Assembly: GCF_021608185.1 (NCBI RefSeq)
Contig: NZ_JAKIHN010000001.1
Location: forward strand, 620,001 to 684,000
Direction: 5' to 3'
Origin: Flavobacterium anseongense
GTDB lineage: Bacteria; Bacteroidota; Bacteroidia; Flavobacteriales; Flavobacteriaceae
DNA: 64,000 nucleotides
Part shown: positions 53,883 to 63,523 of the stretch, piece by piece
How the letters are laid out: every line of letters starts with the position of its first letter
How positions within the stretch are numbered: the first letter of the stretch is position 1
Notes under the pieces: model-generated
Seen by the model: the letters and a program-made list of their open reading frames with translations, nothing else
What the model was told of the DNA's origin: nothing
Databases searched by the model: none
Program-made: the position numbers and the translations under genes

Positions 53883-53884
53883 AT

Positions 53885-53913
53885 AAAAAAGCTCCGAAAT
53901 TCGGAGCTTTTTT
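53885..53913. terminator. symmetric terminator (LVIVD gene / DksA-like gene)
   Basis: AAAAGCTCCGA and TCGGAGCTTTTTT pair around AAT. Runs on both strands serve two convergent genes. Confidence 0.87.
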
Positions 53914-53929
53914 ATGTTTAGTAAAATTG

Positions 53930-54310
53930 TTATCGTTGCAAATTTTTAGCTTCAATACTCATCGTAGCGTGAGGAACAACGCGCAATCTTTCTTTCGAAA
54001 TTAGCTTTCCTGTAACTTTACAAACGCCGTATGTCTTATTTTCTACACGGAAAAGGGCATTTTTCAAATCGCGGATAAACTTCTCCTGACGGATTGCTAA
54101 CTGCGAATTAGCTTCTTTAGACATTGTTTCGCTTCCTTCTTCGAATGCTTTAAACGTTGGCGATGTATCATCGGTTCCGTTATTTAAATCATTCATATAG
54201 GCGCTTTTTATCAACTCTAAATCAATTTTTGCCTTTTCTATTTTTTGTAAAATAATTTCTTTGAACTCTGCTAAATCTGCATCCGAGTATCTCATTTTTT
54301 CTTCTACCAT
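53930..54310 (-). CDS. TraR/DksA family protein lacking its zinc-finger cysteines
   Basis: The 126-residue protein has an N-terminal coiled-coil helix pair and a C-terminal zinc-finger-like region. The C-terminal half has YGVCKVTGKLI and VVPHATMSIEA. Of the usual four Cys only one remains, so a classic zinc finger cannot form, as in many Bacteroidetes homologues. It still has the LISKERLRVVP block of the family. Likely a secondary-channel regulator of RNA polymerase. The start could also be MRYSD, five residues in. It follows ileS by 7 nt. Confidence 0.88.
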   Translation of the reverse strand: MVEEKMRYSDADLAEFKEIILQKIEKAKIDLELIKSAYMNDLNNGTDDTSPTFKAFEEGSETMSKEANSQLAIRQEKFIRDLKNALFRVENKTYGVCKVTGKLISKERLRVVPHATMSIEAKNLQR

Positions 54311-54317
54311 CTTTTTG

Positions 54318-57300
54318 CTATTTTGAGATTAATATTTTTGTTTTTATGTCGTCAAACTCAATTTCTGTACCGTTGTTCAAATCATCTACAAAAACTAAGG
54401 TTTCTGTTAGTGTTTCCGATTTGATGTAATTTTCATTGGCTGTAACTGCTTTTTCTAAACCGTTGTTTGTTTGCAAATGAACCTTGATTTTATCTGTTAC
54501 TTCAAATCCTGAATCTTTTCTAAGGTTTTGAATTCTGTTTACTAATTCTCTGGCAATTCCTTCTTTTACCAATTCTTCTGTTAAGGTAATGTCTAATGCT
54601 ACTGTAATTCCGTTTGCATTTGCCACTAACCAACCCGGAATGTCCTGAGAGGAAATCTCAACATCATCGGATGTTAAAATTATACTATTTCCTGAAATAA
54701 CAAGCGATAACTCTCCTTTGCTGTCTAATTCGTTAATTTGTTCGGCCGATAAATTTTGTATCTCTTTGGCAATCAATCCCATGTCCTTACCAAAACGTGG
54801 TCCAAGTGCTTTGAAATTTGGCTTAATCTGCTTCACCAAAACGCCCGATGCATCGTCTAAAAGTTCGATTTCTTTAACGTTTACTTCGGCTTTTATCAGG
54901 TCGGAAACCGCCTCAATTTCAACACGCTGATTATCGTCAAGTACAGGAATCATAACCTTTTGCAACGGTTGACGCACTTTTATCATTTCCTTTTTTCGAA
55001 GTGATAAAACCAGTGACGAAACCGTTTGTGCTTTCATCATTTTGCTCTCGAGTGATTTATCAACAAAGTTTTCAACCGAAACAGGAAATTTCGCCAAGTG
55101 AATACTGGTAAATTCCTCACTATTAGTGGCATTAACTAAATCACGGTACAATTTGTCCATAAAGAACGGAGCGATAGGTGCCGATAATTTTGCTACGTTT
55201 ATCAAACAAGTGTACAAAGTTTGATAAGCCGCAATTTTATCTTTTTCGTATTCTCCTTTCCAGAATCTTCTACGGCACAAACGAACATACCAGTTACTCA
55301 AATTCTCCTGAACGAAGTCAGAAATCGCTCGAGCTGCTTTTGTTGGTTCGTAATCGGCGTAAGCTTCATCAACCACTTTTATCAAAGTATGCAATTCTGA
55401 TAAAATCCATCGGTCAATTTCCGGTCTTTCTTCTAATGGGATTTCCACTTCAGCGTATTTAAAACCATCTATATTAGCATATAACGAGAAAAACGAATAG
55501 GTATTATATAAAGTTCCGAAGAATTTACGACGCACTTCAGCAACACCTTCGATATCAAATTTCAAGTTGTCCCACGGATTGGCATTTGAAATCATGTACC
55601 AACGCGTGGCATCCGGACCATACTCCGCCAATGTTGTAAACGGATCAACAGCATTTCCTAAACGTTTGGACATTTTTTGTCCGTTTTTGTCCAGAACCAA
55701 ACCGTTTGACACTACATTTTTATAAGCAATTTTATCAAAAACCAACGTTCCGATAGCATGTAATGTATAGAACCAACCTCGTGTTTGGTCAACGCCTTCG
55801 GCTATAAAATCGGCCGGGAAATCTTTGTTCTGGTCAATTTTATCTTTGTTTTCAAATGGATAATGCCATTGTGCATAAGGCATTGCGCCCGAATCAAACC
55901 AAACGTCAATCAAATCAGCTTCGCGTTTCATAGGTTTTCCCGATGGAGAAACTAACGTAATGGCATCAACAACATTTTTGTGTAAATCAACCAGATCATA
56001 ATTGGCTTCGCTCATGTTTCCGATTTCAAAACCTTTAAACGGATTCTCTTTTTGAAAACCAGCAGCAATTGATTTCTCGATAGCATTATAAAGTTCTTCA
56101 ACCGAACCGATTATCACTTCTTCTGTTCCGTCTTCCGTTCTCCAGATTGGCAATGGAATTCCCCAATAACGTGAACGCGATAAGTTCCAGTCGTTGGCAT
56201 TCTTTAACCAGTTTCCGAAACGCCCTTCACCGGTTGCTTTTGGTTTCCAGTTGATGGTTTCGTTTAGGTCGAACATTCTGTCTTTGATTTCGGTTACTTT
56301 GATAAACCAGGAATCTAACGGATAATATAATAATGGTTCGTCTGTTCTCCAGCTGTGTGGATAACTGTGAACGTATTTTTCAACTTTGAACGCTTTATTT
56401 TCTTCTTTTAATTGGATGGCGATTTCAACATCGGCGGAACGTTCCGGTGCAGTTCCTGCATCGTAATATTCGTTCTTCACATACTTACCTGACAAATCAC
56501 CTAAGCCTTCAATAAACTTCCCTTGTAAATCTACCAAAGGCACCAGATTTCCATTGGCATCCAAAACCAACATTGGCGGTACTTCGGGTTTTGCTTCTTT
56601 GGCTACTTTGGCGTCATCGGCACCAAAAGTCGGCGCAGTATGTACAATTCCGGTTCCGTCCTCAGTAGTAACAAAGTCTCCCGAAATAACCCTGAAGGCA
56701 TTTTCCGGAGTTTGGTATGGCAATGCCAATGGCATTAATTGCTCGTATCTAATTCCGACTAAATCTTTCCCTTTAAATTCAGTTAAAACTTTGAACGGAA
56801 TGTTCTTATCGCCAGCTTTGAAATTTTCAAAATCTGACGCTTCTTCACTTGCAAAAAATCCTTTTCCGAATTGTTTCCCGACTAAGTTTTTAGCCAAAAC
56901 CACATTGACAGCTTCGAATGTATATTGATTGAAAGTTTTTACTAAAACATAATCTATTTTTGGCCCAACGGTCAATGCAGTGTTACTTGGCAATGTCCAA
57001 GGTGTGGTTGTCCAGGCTAAAATATGAACCGTTCCAAAACCTTGTAAAAAGCCTGGTAAGGTTTCTGCTAGAGTCTTGAATTGCGCTACAACCGTTGTAT
57101 CCGTAACATCTCTATAACTTCCAGGTTGGTTTACTTCGTGTGAAGATAATCCAGTTCCGGCTTTTGGAGAATACGGCTGAATTGTGTAGCCTTTGTATAA
57201 TAAATCTTTATCGTAAATCTGTTTTAGCAACCACCAAACGCTTTCCATGTATTTGGATTTATAGGTTACGTATGGATCTTCCATATCTACCCAATAGCCC

Positions 57301-57719
57301 ATTTTTTCGGTAAGGTCATTCCACACATCGGTATAACGCATTACGGTTCTTTTGCACGCTTCGTTGTATTCTTCTATGGAAATGGTTTTCCCGATGTCTT
57401 CTTTGGTGATGCCTAATTCTTTTTCGGTGCCTAATTCAACCGGTAAACCGTGAGTGTCCCAGCCTGCTTTACGCTTAACCTGGAAACCTTTTTGCGTTTT
57501 ATAACGACAGAAAATATCTTTAATCGCACGCGCCATTACGTGGTGAATTCCGGGCAAACCATTTGCAGATGGCGGTCCTTCAAAAAACACATAAGGTGTA
57601 GCGCCTTCGCGAGACGTTACGCTTTGTTCGAAGATGTTGTTTTCTTTCCAAAAATCAAGAACTTCTGAGGCCACTTTTGGCAAATCAAGTCCTTTATATT
57701 CAGTAAACTTAGTACTCAT
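54318..57719 (-). CDS. ileS: isoleucine--tRNA ligase
   Basis: The 1133-residue class I synthetase has HIGH-type NGLPGIHHVMAR about residue 53, a CP1 editing domain (WTTTPWTLPSN), catalytic WDTHGLP and the KMSKR signature (QKMSKRLGNAVDP). Length and KMSKR put it in the large, eukaryote-like group (IleS type 2), the group associated with low mupirocin sensitivity. This is group-level knowledge, not a measured property here. It is the first gene of an ileS-dksA-like transcript. Confidence 0.97.
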   Translation of the reverse strand: MSTKFTEYKGLDLPKVASEVLDFWKENNIFEQSVTSREGATPYVFFEGPPSANGLPGIHHVMARAIKDIFCRYKTQKGFQVKRKAGWDTHGLPVELGTEKELGITKEDIGKTISIEEYNEACKRTVMRYTDVWNDLTEKMGYWVDMEDPYVTYKSKYMESVWWLLKQIYDKDLLYKGYTIQPYSPKAGTGLSSHEVNQPGSYRDVTDTTVVAQFKTLAETLPGFLQGFGTVHILAWTTTPWTLPSNTALTVGPKIDYVLVKTFNQYTFEAVNVVLAKNLVGKQFGKGFFASEEASDFENFKAGDKNIPFKVLTEFKGKDLVGIRYEQLMPLALPYQTPENAFRVISGDFVTTEDGTGIVHTAPTFGADDAKVAKEAKPEVPPMLVLDANGNLVPLVDLQGKFIEGLGDLSGKYVKNEYYDAGTAPERSADVEIAIQLKEENKAFKVEKYVHSYPHSWRTDEPLLYYPLDSWFIKVTEIKDRMFDLNETINWKPKATGEGRFGNWLKNANDWNLSRSRYWGIPLPIWRTEDGTEEVIIGSVEELYNAIEKSIAAGFQKENPFKGFEIGNMSEANYDLVDLHKNVVDAITLVSPSGKPMKREADLIDVWFDSGAMPYAQWHYPFENKDKIDQNKDFPADFIAEGVDQTRGWFYTLHAIGTLVFDKIAYKNVVSNGLVLDKNGQKMSKRLGNAVDPFTTLAEYGPDATRWYMISNANPWDNLKFDIEGVAEVRRKFFGTLYNTYSFFSLYANIDGFKYAEVEIPLEERPEIDRWILSELHTLIKVVDEAYADYEPTKAARAISDFVQENLSNWYVRLCRRRFWKGEYEKDKIAAYQTLYTCLINVAKLSAPIAPFFMDKLYRDLVNATNSEEFTSIHLAKFPVSVENFVDKSLESKMMKAQTVSSLVLSLRKKEMIKVRQPLQKVMIPVLDDNQRVEIEAVSDLIKAEVNVKEIELLDDASGVLVKQIKPNFKALGPRFGKDMGLIAKEIQNLSAEQINELDSKGELSLVISGNSIILTSDDVEISSQDIPGWLVANANGITVALDITLTEELVKEGIARELVNRIQNLRKDSGFEVTDKIKVHLQTNNGLEKAVTANENYIKSETLTETLVFVDDLNNGTEIEFDDIKTKILISK

Positions 57720-57959
57720 TTTTGTCGTTTTCTTTAATCAAGTCTGCGAAAGTAGTGATTATTAGTAAATAGGCAAAAGGCAAGAGGCAAAAGTTATCGT
57801 TTTGCTGTAAAAACAAGAATAATTTAATATTGTAAAGTGAATTGCGTTAGCGATTGGAGAGGAAATCCTTTTTTTAAATTGCCATGGGTTTTAACCCGTG
57901 GTAATTTAAAAAAAGATTGGAACGGAAAGCACGGCCCGAAGGGAAACGCCCTAATTAAA
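57720..57959. repeat. gene-free spacer with short GGCAAAAG repeats and hairpin repeat copy 4
   Basis: The 240 nt between ileS and recO contain GGCAAAAGGCAAGAGGCAAAAG-type short repeats (57773-57794) and copy 4 of the dispersed hairpin repeat. No ORF. A TACTTTCG sequence near 57750 on the minus strand is one mismatch from the promoter box and could drive ileS. Confidence 0.5.
57844..57950. repeat. dispersed hairpin repeat, copy 4
   Basis: GCGTTAGCGATTGGAGAGGAAATCC, then TTTTTTTAAATT and AATTTAAAAAAA arms with an internal CCATGGGTT / AACCCGTGG stem (one mismatch). It ends ACGGAAAGC, GGCCCGAAGGGAAACGCC, shared with copy 1. Confidence 0.82.
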
Positions 57960-58673
57960 TCAGGCAAAAACCTCTTTTAAAACCTCGAGTGATTTTGGTT
58001 TTTTGAAGCCATCGAGGTGAATGGCGTAATAGTCGAGGAGGATTTTTAACAGGATTTGACGCTCGACACCGGCGAAAACTTTTTGGTCGGAGTCAAATTT
58101 TAAATCGATAAGTTTTTTGAACAGAAACGTTTCGTGTTCGGATAGGCAATTAGTTCTCTGAAAGGTTGTAAAATTTCCTTCTTTGCAGTCAAAAAACTTG
58201 AAGACAGCTTCAGAATTGTCCGGATAAAAGCCAAAAAACTTGGTCATTTCCAACATCAGAATCAGATGAAAATTAGCCATTTCGTTGTGCGCATCGAGCC
58301 AAAGCAAAGCCGATTCGAGAAAATCGAACAGGTTTTCGTTTTGCTCTTCCTCGTGTATACTGTGATGGATGATTTCGGAAAGAAAGATGGCGATCGTGCT
58401 TTTGACAATATCAGTTGAAATCGTTTGGTAAGCGTGAGCCAATTTGATTTCTTTGAAATGCTCCAAAGTGCCTTTGTTCTTGTGATTGGCTTCTATTTCC
58501 AGTAACGACAATGGTTGGAAATAGGCAATTTTTTGATTGGATTTCTTTGCCGAAAAAGCATTGGGAACAAAATAGCTTTTTAAACCATCAGACTGTGTAA
58601 AACATTTTACTATCAGGCTTTTTTCCTGATATTTTAGCGAAGAAATGACGATGGCTTTGGTTTTGACAAGCAA
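57960..58673 (-). CDS. recO: DNA repair protein RecO
   Basis: The 237-residue RecF-pathway protein starts with an OB-fold (MLVKTKAIVISSLKYQEKSLIVK) and continues with a helical domain containing FLSEIIHHSIHEEEQNENLF and FHLILMLEMTKFFGFYPDNSE. It loads RecA onto SSB-coated DNA. C-terminal zinc-finger Cys are not obvious, as usual in Bacteroidetes. It lies 35 nt after the porZ-like gene. Confidence 0.92.
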   Translation of the reverse strand: MLVKTKAIVISSLKYQEKSLIVKCFTQSDGLKSYFVPNAFSAKKSNQKIAYFQPLSLLEIEANHKNKGTLEHFKEIKLAHAYQTISTDIVKSTIAIFLSEIIHHSIHEEEQNENLFDFLESALLWLDAHNEMANFHLILMLEMTKFFGFYPDNSEAVFKFFDCKEGNFTTFQRTNCLSEHETFLFKKLIDLKFDSDQKVFAGVERQILLKILLDYYAIHLDGFKKPKSLEVLKEVFA

Positions 58674-58708
58674 AAGAAGGTACGATTTACGAAGTTAGAA
58701 GTACGAAG

Positions 58709-61003
58709 TTACCGAATTATCATCACTTTTTTAACAGCAGTTTCGGAAGCATCTTCGGCGGCGATGAAAATCATATAAACTCCGGAAGCCACGTTGTATT
58801 TACCAAAGGCTGTGGTGTCCCATTCTACTGTTCCTCCCTCGGAAGTGGTTTCGTAGACTAAATTTCCTTCGATGTCGGTGATTTTGATGTTGGCTTTGGA
58901 GATTAATCCGGCGATTTTTACTGTTCCTACAAATTCGGGGCGAACCGGATTTGGATACACATAAACCGATTCTAAATTATCGGCTGGTTTTGTTGCTATG
59001 CCTTGAAAAGAAACCATTCCTCTATCGGTAGCAAAGAAAATTTCACCGGTAACCGAATTAATATCGATGTCATTTATCACATTGCTAGGCAAGGGTGAAT
59101 TGTCTTTTGTAAAATGATAAATGGTTTCCTGACCATTAGATGAAAATAGAAAAACCCCCGAATCGGCAGTGCCAATCCATTTTTGGTTGGAACCATTTAC
59201 GGCAATGTCGGTAATAAACTGTTCGTATAAAAGTTCCTGCGCCAAGCCGTCTTCTAAAATAATTATGGCATTGGCTTTCATTTGTTCTTCGCTGGTGTAG
59301 CTTCCTGCGCTTGGCAATACGCGTAATCCTTTGGTTGTTCCAATCCAAACCTGATTTCGGTTATCTACCGCAATTGCTCTAACATCCTGCGATGGCAGAT
59401 TTCCTGAATCGACTCCTTCGGTTAATTTTTTAAAAATGTTATTGGTTTCGTTAAAGGCAATCACTCCATTTGTATAGGAGGCTATCCATTTTGTACCGTT
59501 TCTATCGATGGCAATTTTGCTGTAATCATTACTTGCATAACCTGTTAAAATCGTTTCCATATCAAAAGTCTGCCATTGTCCGCCTGACTTTAAAACGCTT
59601 AAGCCGTTTTTTACACGGCTGTTGGTTACCCATAAATTTCCGGATTTATCAAAAACCGAAGGTCCAATTCTTATGCCTATTGTTGATGGCGAACTCAATG
59701 ATTTCAACGTACTGTTGCTTTCGTTAAAAAGTGTCGTTGGCACATCTGAGTCTACTTGCAGTAATCCTCTATTATAAGAGCTGAAAAACGTCTGATTTTC
59801 ATCATTTGGATTTACTGTAATTCTGGTCAACGCCTCTGTGCTTGGGAGTGCGCTATAAGGAATATAAGACCATGTTTTTGTTGCGTCATATTTACTTATC
59901 CCAAATGTTGAAAGTGAAAAACCTATATATGCGTAGGGGTTGTACAAAATGTCATATCCACCATAAACTGCCCATAAATTGGAAGACGAACTATTGATTG
60001 AAAAGATATTATTTCGAAATGGTCCGTTGGGCATAATGAATTCGAAATTAGTTGGTGAACTTATTGGTGAAGAAACAATGCCGTTTTCATTTGTTCCGAT
60101 GTAAATCGTTTCGTTGGCAACAGTCGCACAGGTAAAGGTTACCGGAATTGCAGTTATTTGTGTGTTTTGAATATGAATTATTTGACTTAATGAGGTGTTG
60201 TATATAAAAACATGACCCGAAGAAGTTACTACTAAATAATTTGAGGTAGCGCGAATATCAAGTCCGGGCTGTCCGATTGTGCCAAATTCCTCGAAGTAAA
60301 ACCCATTGTGTCTGTAGACTTTATTATTGGTGTTCATGGCAATCAACTGATTGTTGAAGGTCACGATTCCGTTCCAATAGCCACCGTCAAAAACCTGCCA
60401 TTGGGCAAAATCAATAAGGTTTGGATTTGTTATTGCGGCTTTTCTAATTCCGTAAAATTGTGTTACTGCATAGATATCACCATTGAAAATTGTGGTTTGA
60501 TAGACTTTTATTTCCTGTCCGGCCGGACCGATAAAATAAGTGTCGCCAAATTCTAAGGTTGCCAATTTATATTGTACAATTCCAAAATCGCAGGAAACAT
60601 ATACGATGCCGTCATGTTCCATGAAATGGTTTACCCTTTTGATATTGGCCGGAATGTTTTTATTGATGATGTCTACAACATTAAGCATACTTCCGTCGGC
60701 ATCATTTATGACAATCATCAATCCGTCTTCATAGCCTACAATTGTTTTATTGAAAGTATTGCTGTGATAAATCGCAGAAATGGTTTGCCCCGAAAGCCCA
60801 TCAACGGTATTTATAGTTTTTATATCGTTGGAAGCAAGGTTTTTGGTAAACAGCGCATTTTCGGCTGCTGCATAAATTTTAGTGGTTGATTCCGAGATAT
60901 CTTTAATTTGATTGTATGAAAAATAACCCTTCCAATTTTGAAATGGTTGTGATAACCCTATTTGAAAAAAAAGAAATAAAACTGCGAAAATGCACTTTTT
61001 CAT
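58709..61003 (-). CDS. PorZ-like type IX secretion protein with beta-propellers and CTD
   Basis: The 764-residue product has a signal peptide (about residues 1-18) and two beta-propeller-like halves with many IYAAAENALF, KWIGTADSGVFLF, VWIGTTKGLRVL and NLWVTNSRV blades (the two-component regulator propeller type). It ends in a type A T9SS sorting domain (YVYPNPV, NIKITDIEGNLVYE, NVASGVYMIFI, KKVMIIR). This arrangement, and its position beside recO, are those of PorZ, a T9SS attachment-complex component that delivers anionic LPS. The start at 61003 (MKKCIFAVLF) is chosen over 61024. Confidence 0.85.
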   Translation of the reverse strand: MKKCIFAVLFLFFQIGLSQPFQNWKGYFSYNQIKDISESTTKIYAAAENALFTKNLASNDIKTINTVDGLSGQTISAIYHSNTFNKTIVGYEDGLMIVINDADGSMLNVVDIINKNIPANIKRVNHFMEHDGIVYVSCDFGIVQYKLATLEFGDTYFIGPAGQEIKVYQTTIFNGDIYAVTQFYGIRKAAITNPNLIDFAQWQVFDGGYWNGIVTFNNQLIAMNTNNKVYRHNGFYFEEFGTIGQPGLDIRATSNYLVVTSSGHVFIYNTSLSQIIHIQNTQITAIPVTFTCATVANETIYIGTNENGIVSSPISSPTNFEFIMPNGPFRNNIFSINSSSSNLWAVYGGYDILYNPYAYIGFSLSTFGISKYDATKTWSYIPYSALPSTEALTRITVNPNDENQTFFSSYNRGLLQVDSDVPTTLFNESNSTLKSLSSPSTIGIRIGPSVFDKSGNLWVTNSRVKNGLSVLKSGGQWQTFDMETILTGYASNDYSKIAIDRNGTKWIASYTNGVIAFNETNNIFKKLTEGVDSGNLPSQDVRAIAVDNRNQVWIGTTKGLRVLPSAGSYTSEEQMKANAIIILEDGLAQELLYEQFITDIAVNGSNQKWIGTADSGVFLFSSNGQETIYHFTKDNSPLPSNVINDIDINSVTGEIFFATDRGMVSFQGIATKPADNLESVYVYPNPVRPEFVGTVKIAGLISKANIKITDIEGNLVYETTSEGGTVEWDTTAFGKYNVASGVYMIFIAAEDASETAVKKVMIIR

Positions 61004-61065
61004 CTGAAAATAATTAGCATACAAATATAGTATAAACGCAAAAAATATCTAATTGTTGTATTTGA

Positions 61066-61097
61066 AACAAAAAATGCCATCAGGAATGATGGCATTT
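61066..61097 (-). terminator. intrinsic terminator of gdhA
   Basis: On the minus strand AAATGCCATCA and TGATGGCATTT pair around a 4-nt loop, followed by TTTGTTTC. Lies 29 nt after the stop. Confidence 0.87.
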
Positions 61098-61125
61098 CAA
61101 GGGTTTAAATTGGTTGGTTTATTAA

Positions 61126-62469
61126 TTATACTATCCCTTGTGCTAACATGGCATCGGCTACTTTTACGAAACCAGCAATGTTTGCTCCTTTTACATAGTC
61201 TGTATATCCTGATGCATCTGTACCGTATTTTACACAAGCTTCGTGGATGTTTGCCATGATATTTTTCAATCGTTGGTCAACTTCTTCCGATGTCCAACTT
61301 AAACGCAGAGAGTTTTGCGACATTTCAAGACCTGAAGTAGCTACTCCACCGGCATTTGAAGCTTTACCCGGAGCGAAAAGAATTTTTGCATTTAAGAATT
61401 CAGTAACTGCTTCCGGAGTTGATGGCATGTTAGCACCTTCGGCAACACATATACATCCATTGGCGATTAGTGTTTTTGCTTCGTCACCGTTTAATTCGTT
61501 TTGCGTTGCACATGGCAATGCGATATCACATTTCACTTCCCATGGACGTTTTCCGGCTACGAATTTTGCAGAAGGATATTTAGCCACATAATCAGAAATT
61601 CTTCCGTAGTTTACGTTTTTGATTTCCATGATGTAAGCTAATTTCTCAGCATTGATTCCGTCAGCATCGTAAATATATCCTGAAGAGTCAGAAGCTGTAA
61701 CTACTTTTCCCCCAAGTTCAGTTGCTTTTTGGATAGCGTATTGTGCTACGTTTCCAGAACCGGAAACCACAACAGTTTTCCCGTCAAAGCTTTGTCCTTT
61801 GGTTGCTAACATGTTTTGGGCGAAATAAACATCACCGTAACCTGTAGCTTCGGGACGGATTAATGAGCCCCCGAAAGTGATTCCTTTTCCGGTTAAAACT
61901 CCGGTAAATTCGTTTCTTAACCTTTTATATTGACCGAACATATAACCAACTTCTCTTCCTCCAACACCAATATCTCCGGCAGGAACGTCAGTATCAGCAC
62001 CGATATGTTTAGCTAATTCCGTCATGAATGCCTGGCAGAATTTCATGATTTCGATATCTGATTTTCCTTTAGGGTCAAAATCAGAACCACCTTTTCCGCC
62101 ACCCATTGGTAATGTTGTCAAACTGTTTTTGAATGTTTGTTCGAAAGCAAGGAATTTTAAGATACTTAGATTTACTGAAGGGTGAAAACGAATTCCGCCT
62201 TTGTATGGTCCGATTGCTGAGTTCATTTGGATTCTGTAACCGCGGTTTACTTGAGTGTTTCCGGCATCGTCAATCCAGGTTACGCGGAACATGATTACTC
62301 TTTCCGGCTCCACCATTCTTTCCAAAAGCATTTTGTTTTGGTATTTTTTATTTTGTTCGATAAACGGAATTACTGTTTCAGCAACTTCCATAACTGCCTG
62401 CATAAATTCTGGTTCATGACCATTTCTTTTTGCAACCAATTCCATAAATGCGTTAATACTTTGTGACAT
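61126..62469 (-). CDS. gdhA: NADP-specific glutamate dehydrogenase
   Basis: The 447-residue enzyme couples 2-oxoglutarate, ammonia and NADPH to glutamate. Motifs are [14 protein letters not shown] (substrate Lys), [20 protein letters not shown] (catalytic Lys), [15 protein letters not shown] and the Rossmann [13 protein letters not shown]. Length and residues match the hexameric NADP type used for ammonium assimilation. Monocistronic, with -7 box and terminator. Confidence 0.96.
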   Translation of the reverse strand: MSQSINAFMELVAKRNGHEPEFMQAVMEVAETVIPFIEQNKKYQNKMLLERMVEPERVIMFRVTWIDDAGNTQVNRGYRIQMNSAIGPYKGGIRFHPSVNLSILKFLAFEQTFKNSLTTLPMGGGKGGSDFDPKGKSDIEIMKFCQAFMTELAKHIGADTDVPAGDIGVGGREVGYMFGQYKRLRNEFTGVLTGKGITFGGSLIRPEATGYGDVYFAQNMLATKGQSFDGKTVVVSGSGNVAQYAIQKATELGGKVVTASDSSGYIYDADGINAEKLAYIMEIKNVNYGRISDYVAKYPSAKFVAGKRPWEVKCDIALPCATQNELNGDEAKTLIANGCICVAEGANMPSTPEAVTEFLNAKILFAPGKASNAGGVATSGLEMSQNSLRLSWTSEEVDQRLKNIMANIHEACVKYGTDASGYTDYVKGANIAGFVKVADAMLAQGIV

Positions 62470-62516
62470 AAATTATACTGTTATATTTTTTAAGAAATCG
62501 ATTTCGTAAAATCGGA

Positions 62517-62524
62517 CAAATATA
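62517..62524 (-). promoter_or_regulatory. -7 box (TATATTTG) of gdhA
   Basis: TATATTTG on the minus strand, 47 nt before the start. The nearest TTG is too close (9 nt), so -33 is degenerate, which may mean activator dependence. Confidence 0.5.
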
Positions 62525-62696
62525 CATTTTATTCAAATAATGCTGTTATTTTTTTTAAATTCTCATTGTTTTTATACTTATGTCAAGAAAACTTGAATAA
62601 ACCTATTAAAGTAATGGCATTTAAAACTTTTTACTTATTTTTTCGTATATAAATCAAGTATTTTTTATTTTTTTTTATAACTGATTGATGTTTTTA

Positions 62697-62704
62697 TATA
62701 TTTG
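62697..62704 (+). promoter_or_regulatory. -7 box (TATATTTG) of the 62726 gene
   Basis: TATATTTG ends 21 nt before the ATG at 62726 and overlaps the earlier in-frame start at 62702, ruling that start out. Upstream is a T-rich tract. Confidence 0.5.
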
Positions 62705-62725
62705 TCGAGATTTGAACTAATTAGT

Positions 62726-63514
62726 ATGCAAAAGCCCAAAAATTTTATCATAACCTTACTACTGTTATTTGGTTTGTCAAATAGCGTAAATGCTCAATTT
62801 GGATTTTCCCACGAAATTGGTGCCATACTTGGTCCAGTTGCTTTTCAGTCGGATTATGGTGAGCGTCATGATTTTGCTACCAATGCCGGGAATACCGGTT
62901 ATGGTATTGGGATAATTCATTATTTGAATTTTTCTTATAAAGCTGAGTGTAATTGTTATACTCCGGAAACTTATTTTAATGATCACTTTAAATTAAGAAG
63001 TGAGTTGTCATACAACAAAACCGAATTGCAACATTTTGGAAGATGGGTTGATGATAGCAGAACCAGTTTAATGGCCAATCAATTAAGAGCAATGAGAGGT
63101 AGTACTGCTGTTACTAATGTTGGTATGCAATTGGAGTTTTTCCCGTTGAGTATTCGAGAATTTACGGCTACTTTAGGTTCGTTTGCCCCTTTTATTAGTT
63201 TGGGTGGACAATTTAGTTTTTACGATCCAAGAGCTTGGTCAGAACTTGGCCCTTTGAATACGCCTATTTCAACACCAATTAAATATTATGATGCCACAAC
63301 AAATGACGGCGGAACTGTTTGGTCTATAGTTTCCAGTATTGGTTGTAGATATAAATTAAGTGAACTGTCTGATTTGATGGTTGATTTAAGATGGCAATAT
63401 TATTTCTCTAATTGGGTTGACGGTTTGAATCCGGATCCAACAATTTATACTGAGAACAGAGCCAACGATTGGAATGTTTGGTTTAATGTTGGGTATATTT
63501 ATTATCTTCAATAG
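62726..63514 (+). CDS. THC0290_0291-like exported beta-barrel protein
   Basis: The 262-residue product has a signal peptide (cleavage after SVNAQ, about residue 25). The mature part starts FGFSHEIGAILGPVAFQSDYG, the pattern of the Flavobacteriia-specific THC0290_0291 family. It is beta-rich, ending in the Tyr-rich strand VGYIYYLQ expected for an outer-membrane barrel. Function unknown. Start at 62726 (MQKPKNF) chosen because the promoter box precedes it. Confidence 0.75.
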   Translation: MQKPKNFIITLLLLFGLSNSVNAQFGFSHEIGAILGPVAFQSDYGERHDFATNAGNTGYGIGIIHYLNFSYKAECNCYTPETYFNDHFKLRSELSYNKTELQHFGRWVDDSRTSLMANQLRAMRGSTAVTNVGMQLEFFPLSIREFTATLGSFAPFISLGGQFSFYDPRAWSELGPLNTPISTPIKYYDATTNDGGTVWSIVSSIGCRYKLSELSDLMVDLRWQYYFSNWVDGLNPDPTIYTENRANDWNVWFNVGYIYYLQ

Positions 63515-63523
63515 AAATTTACG

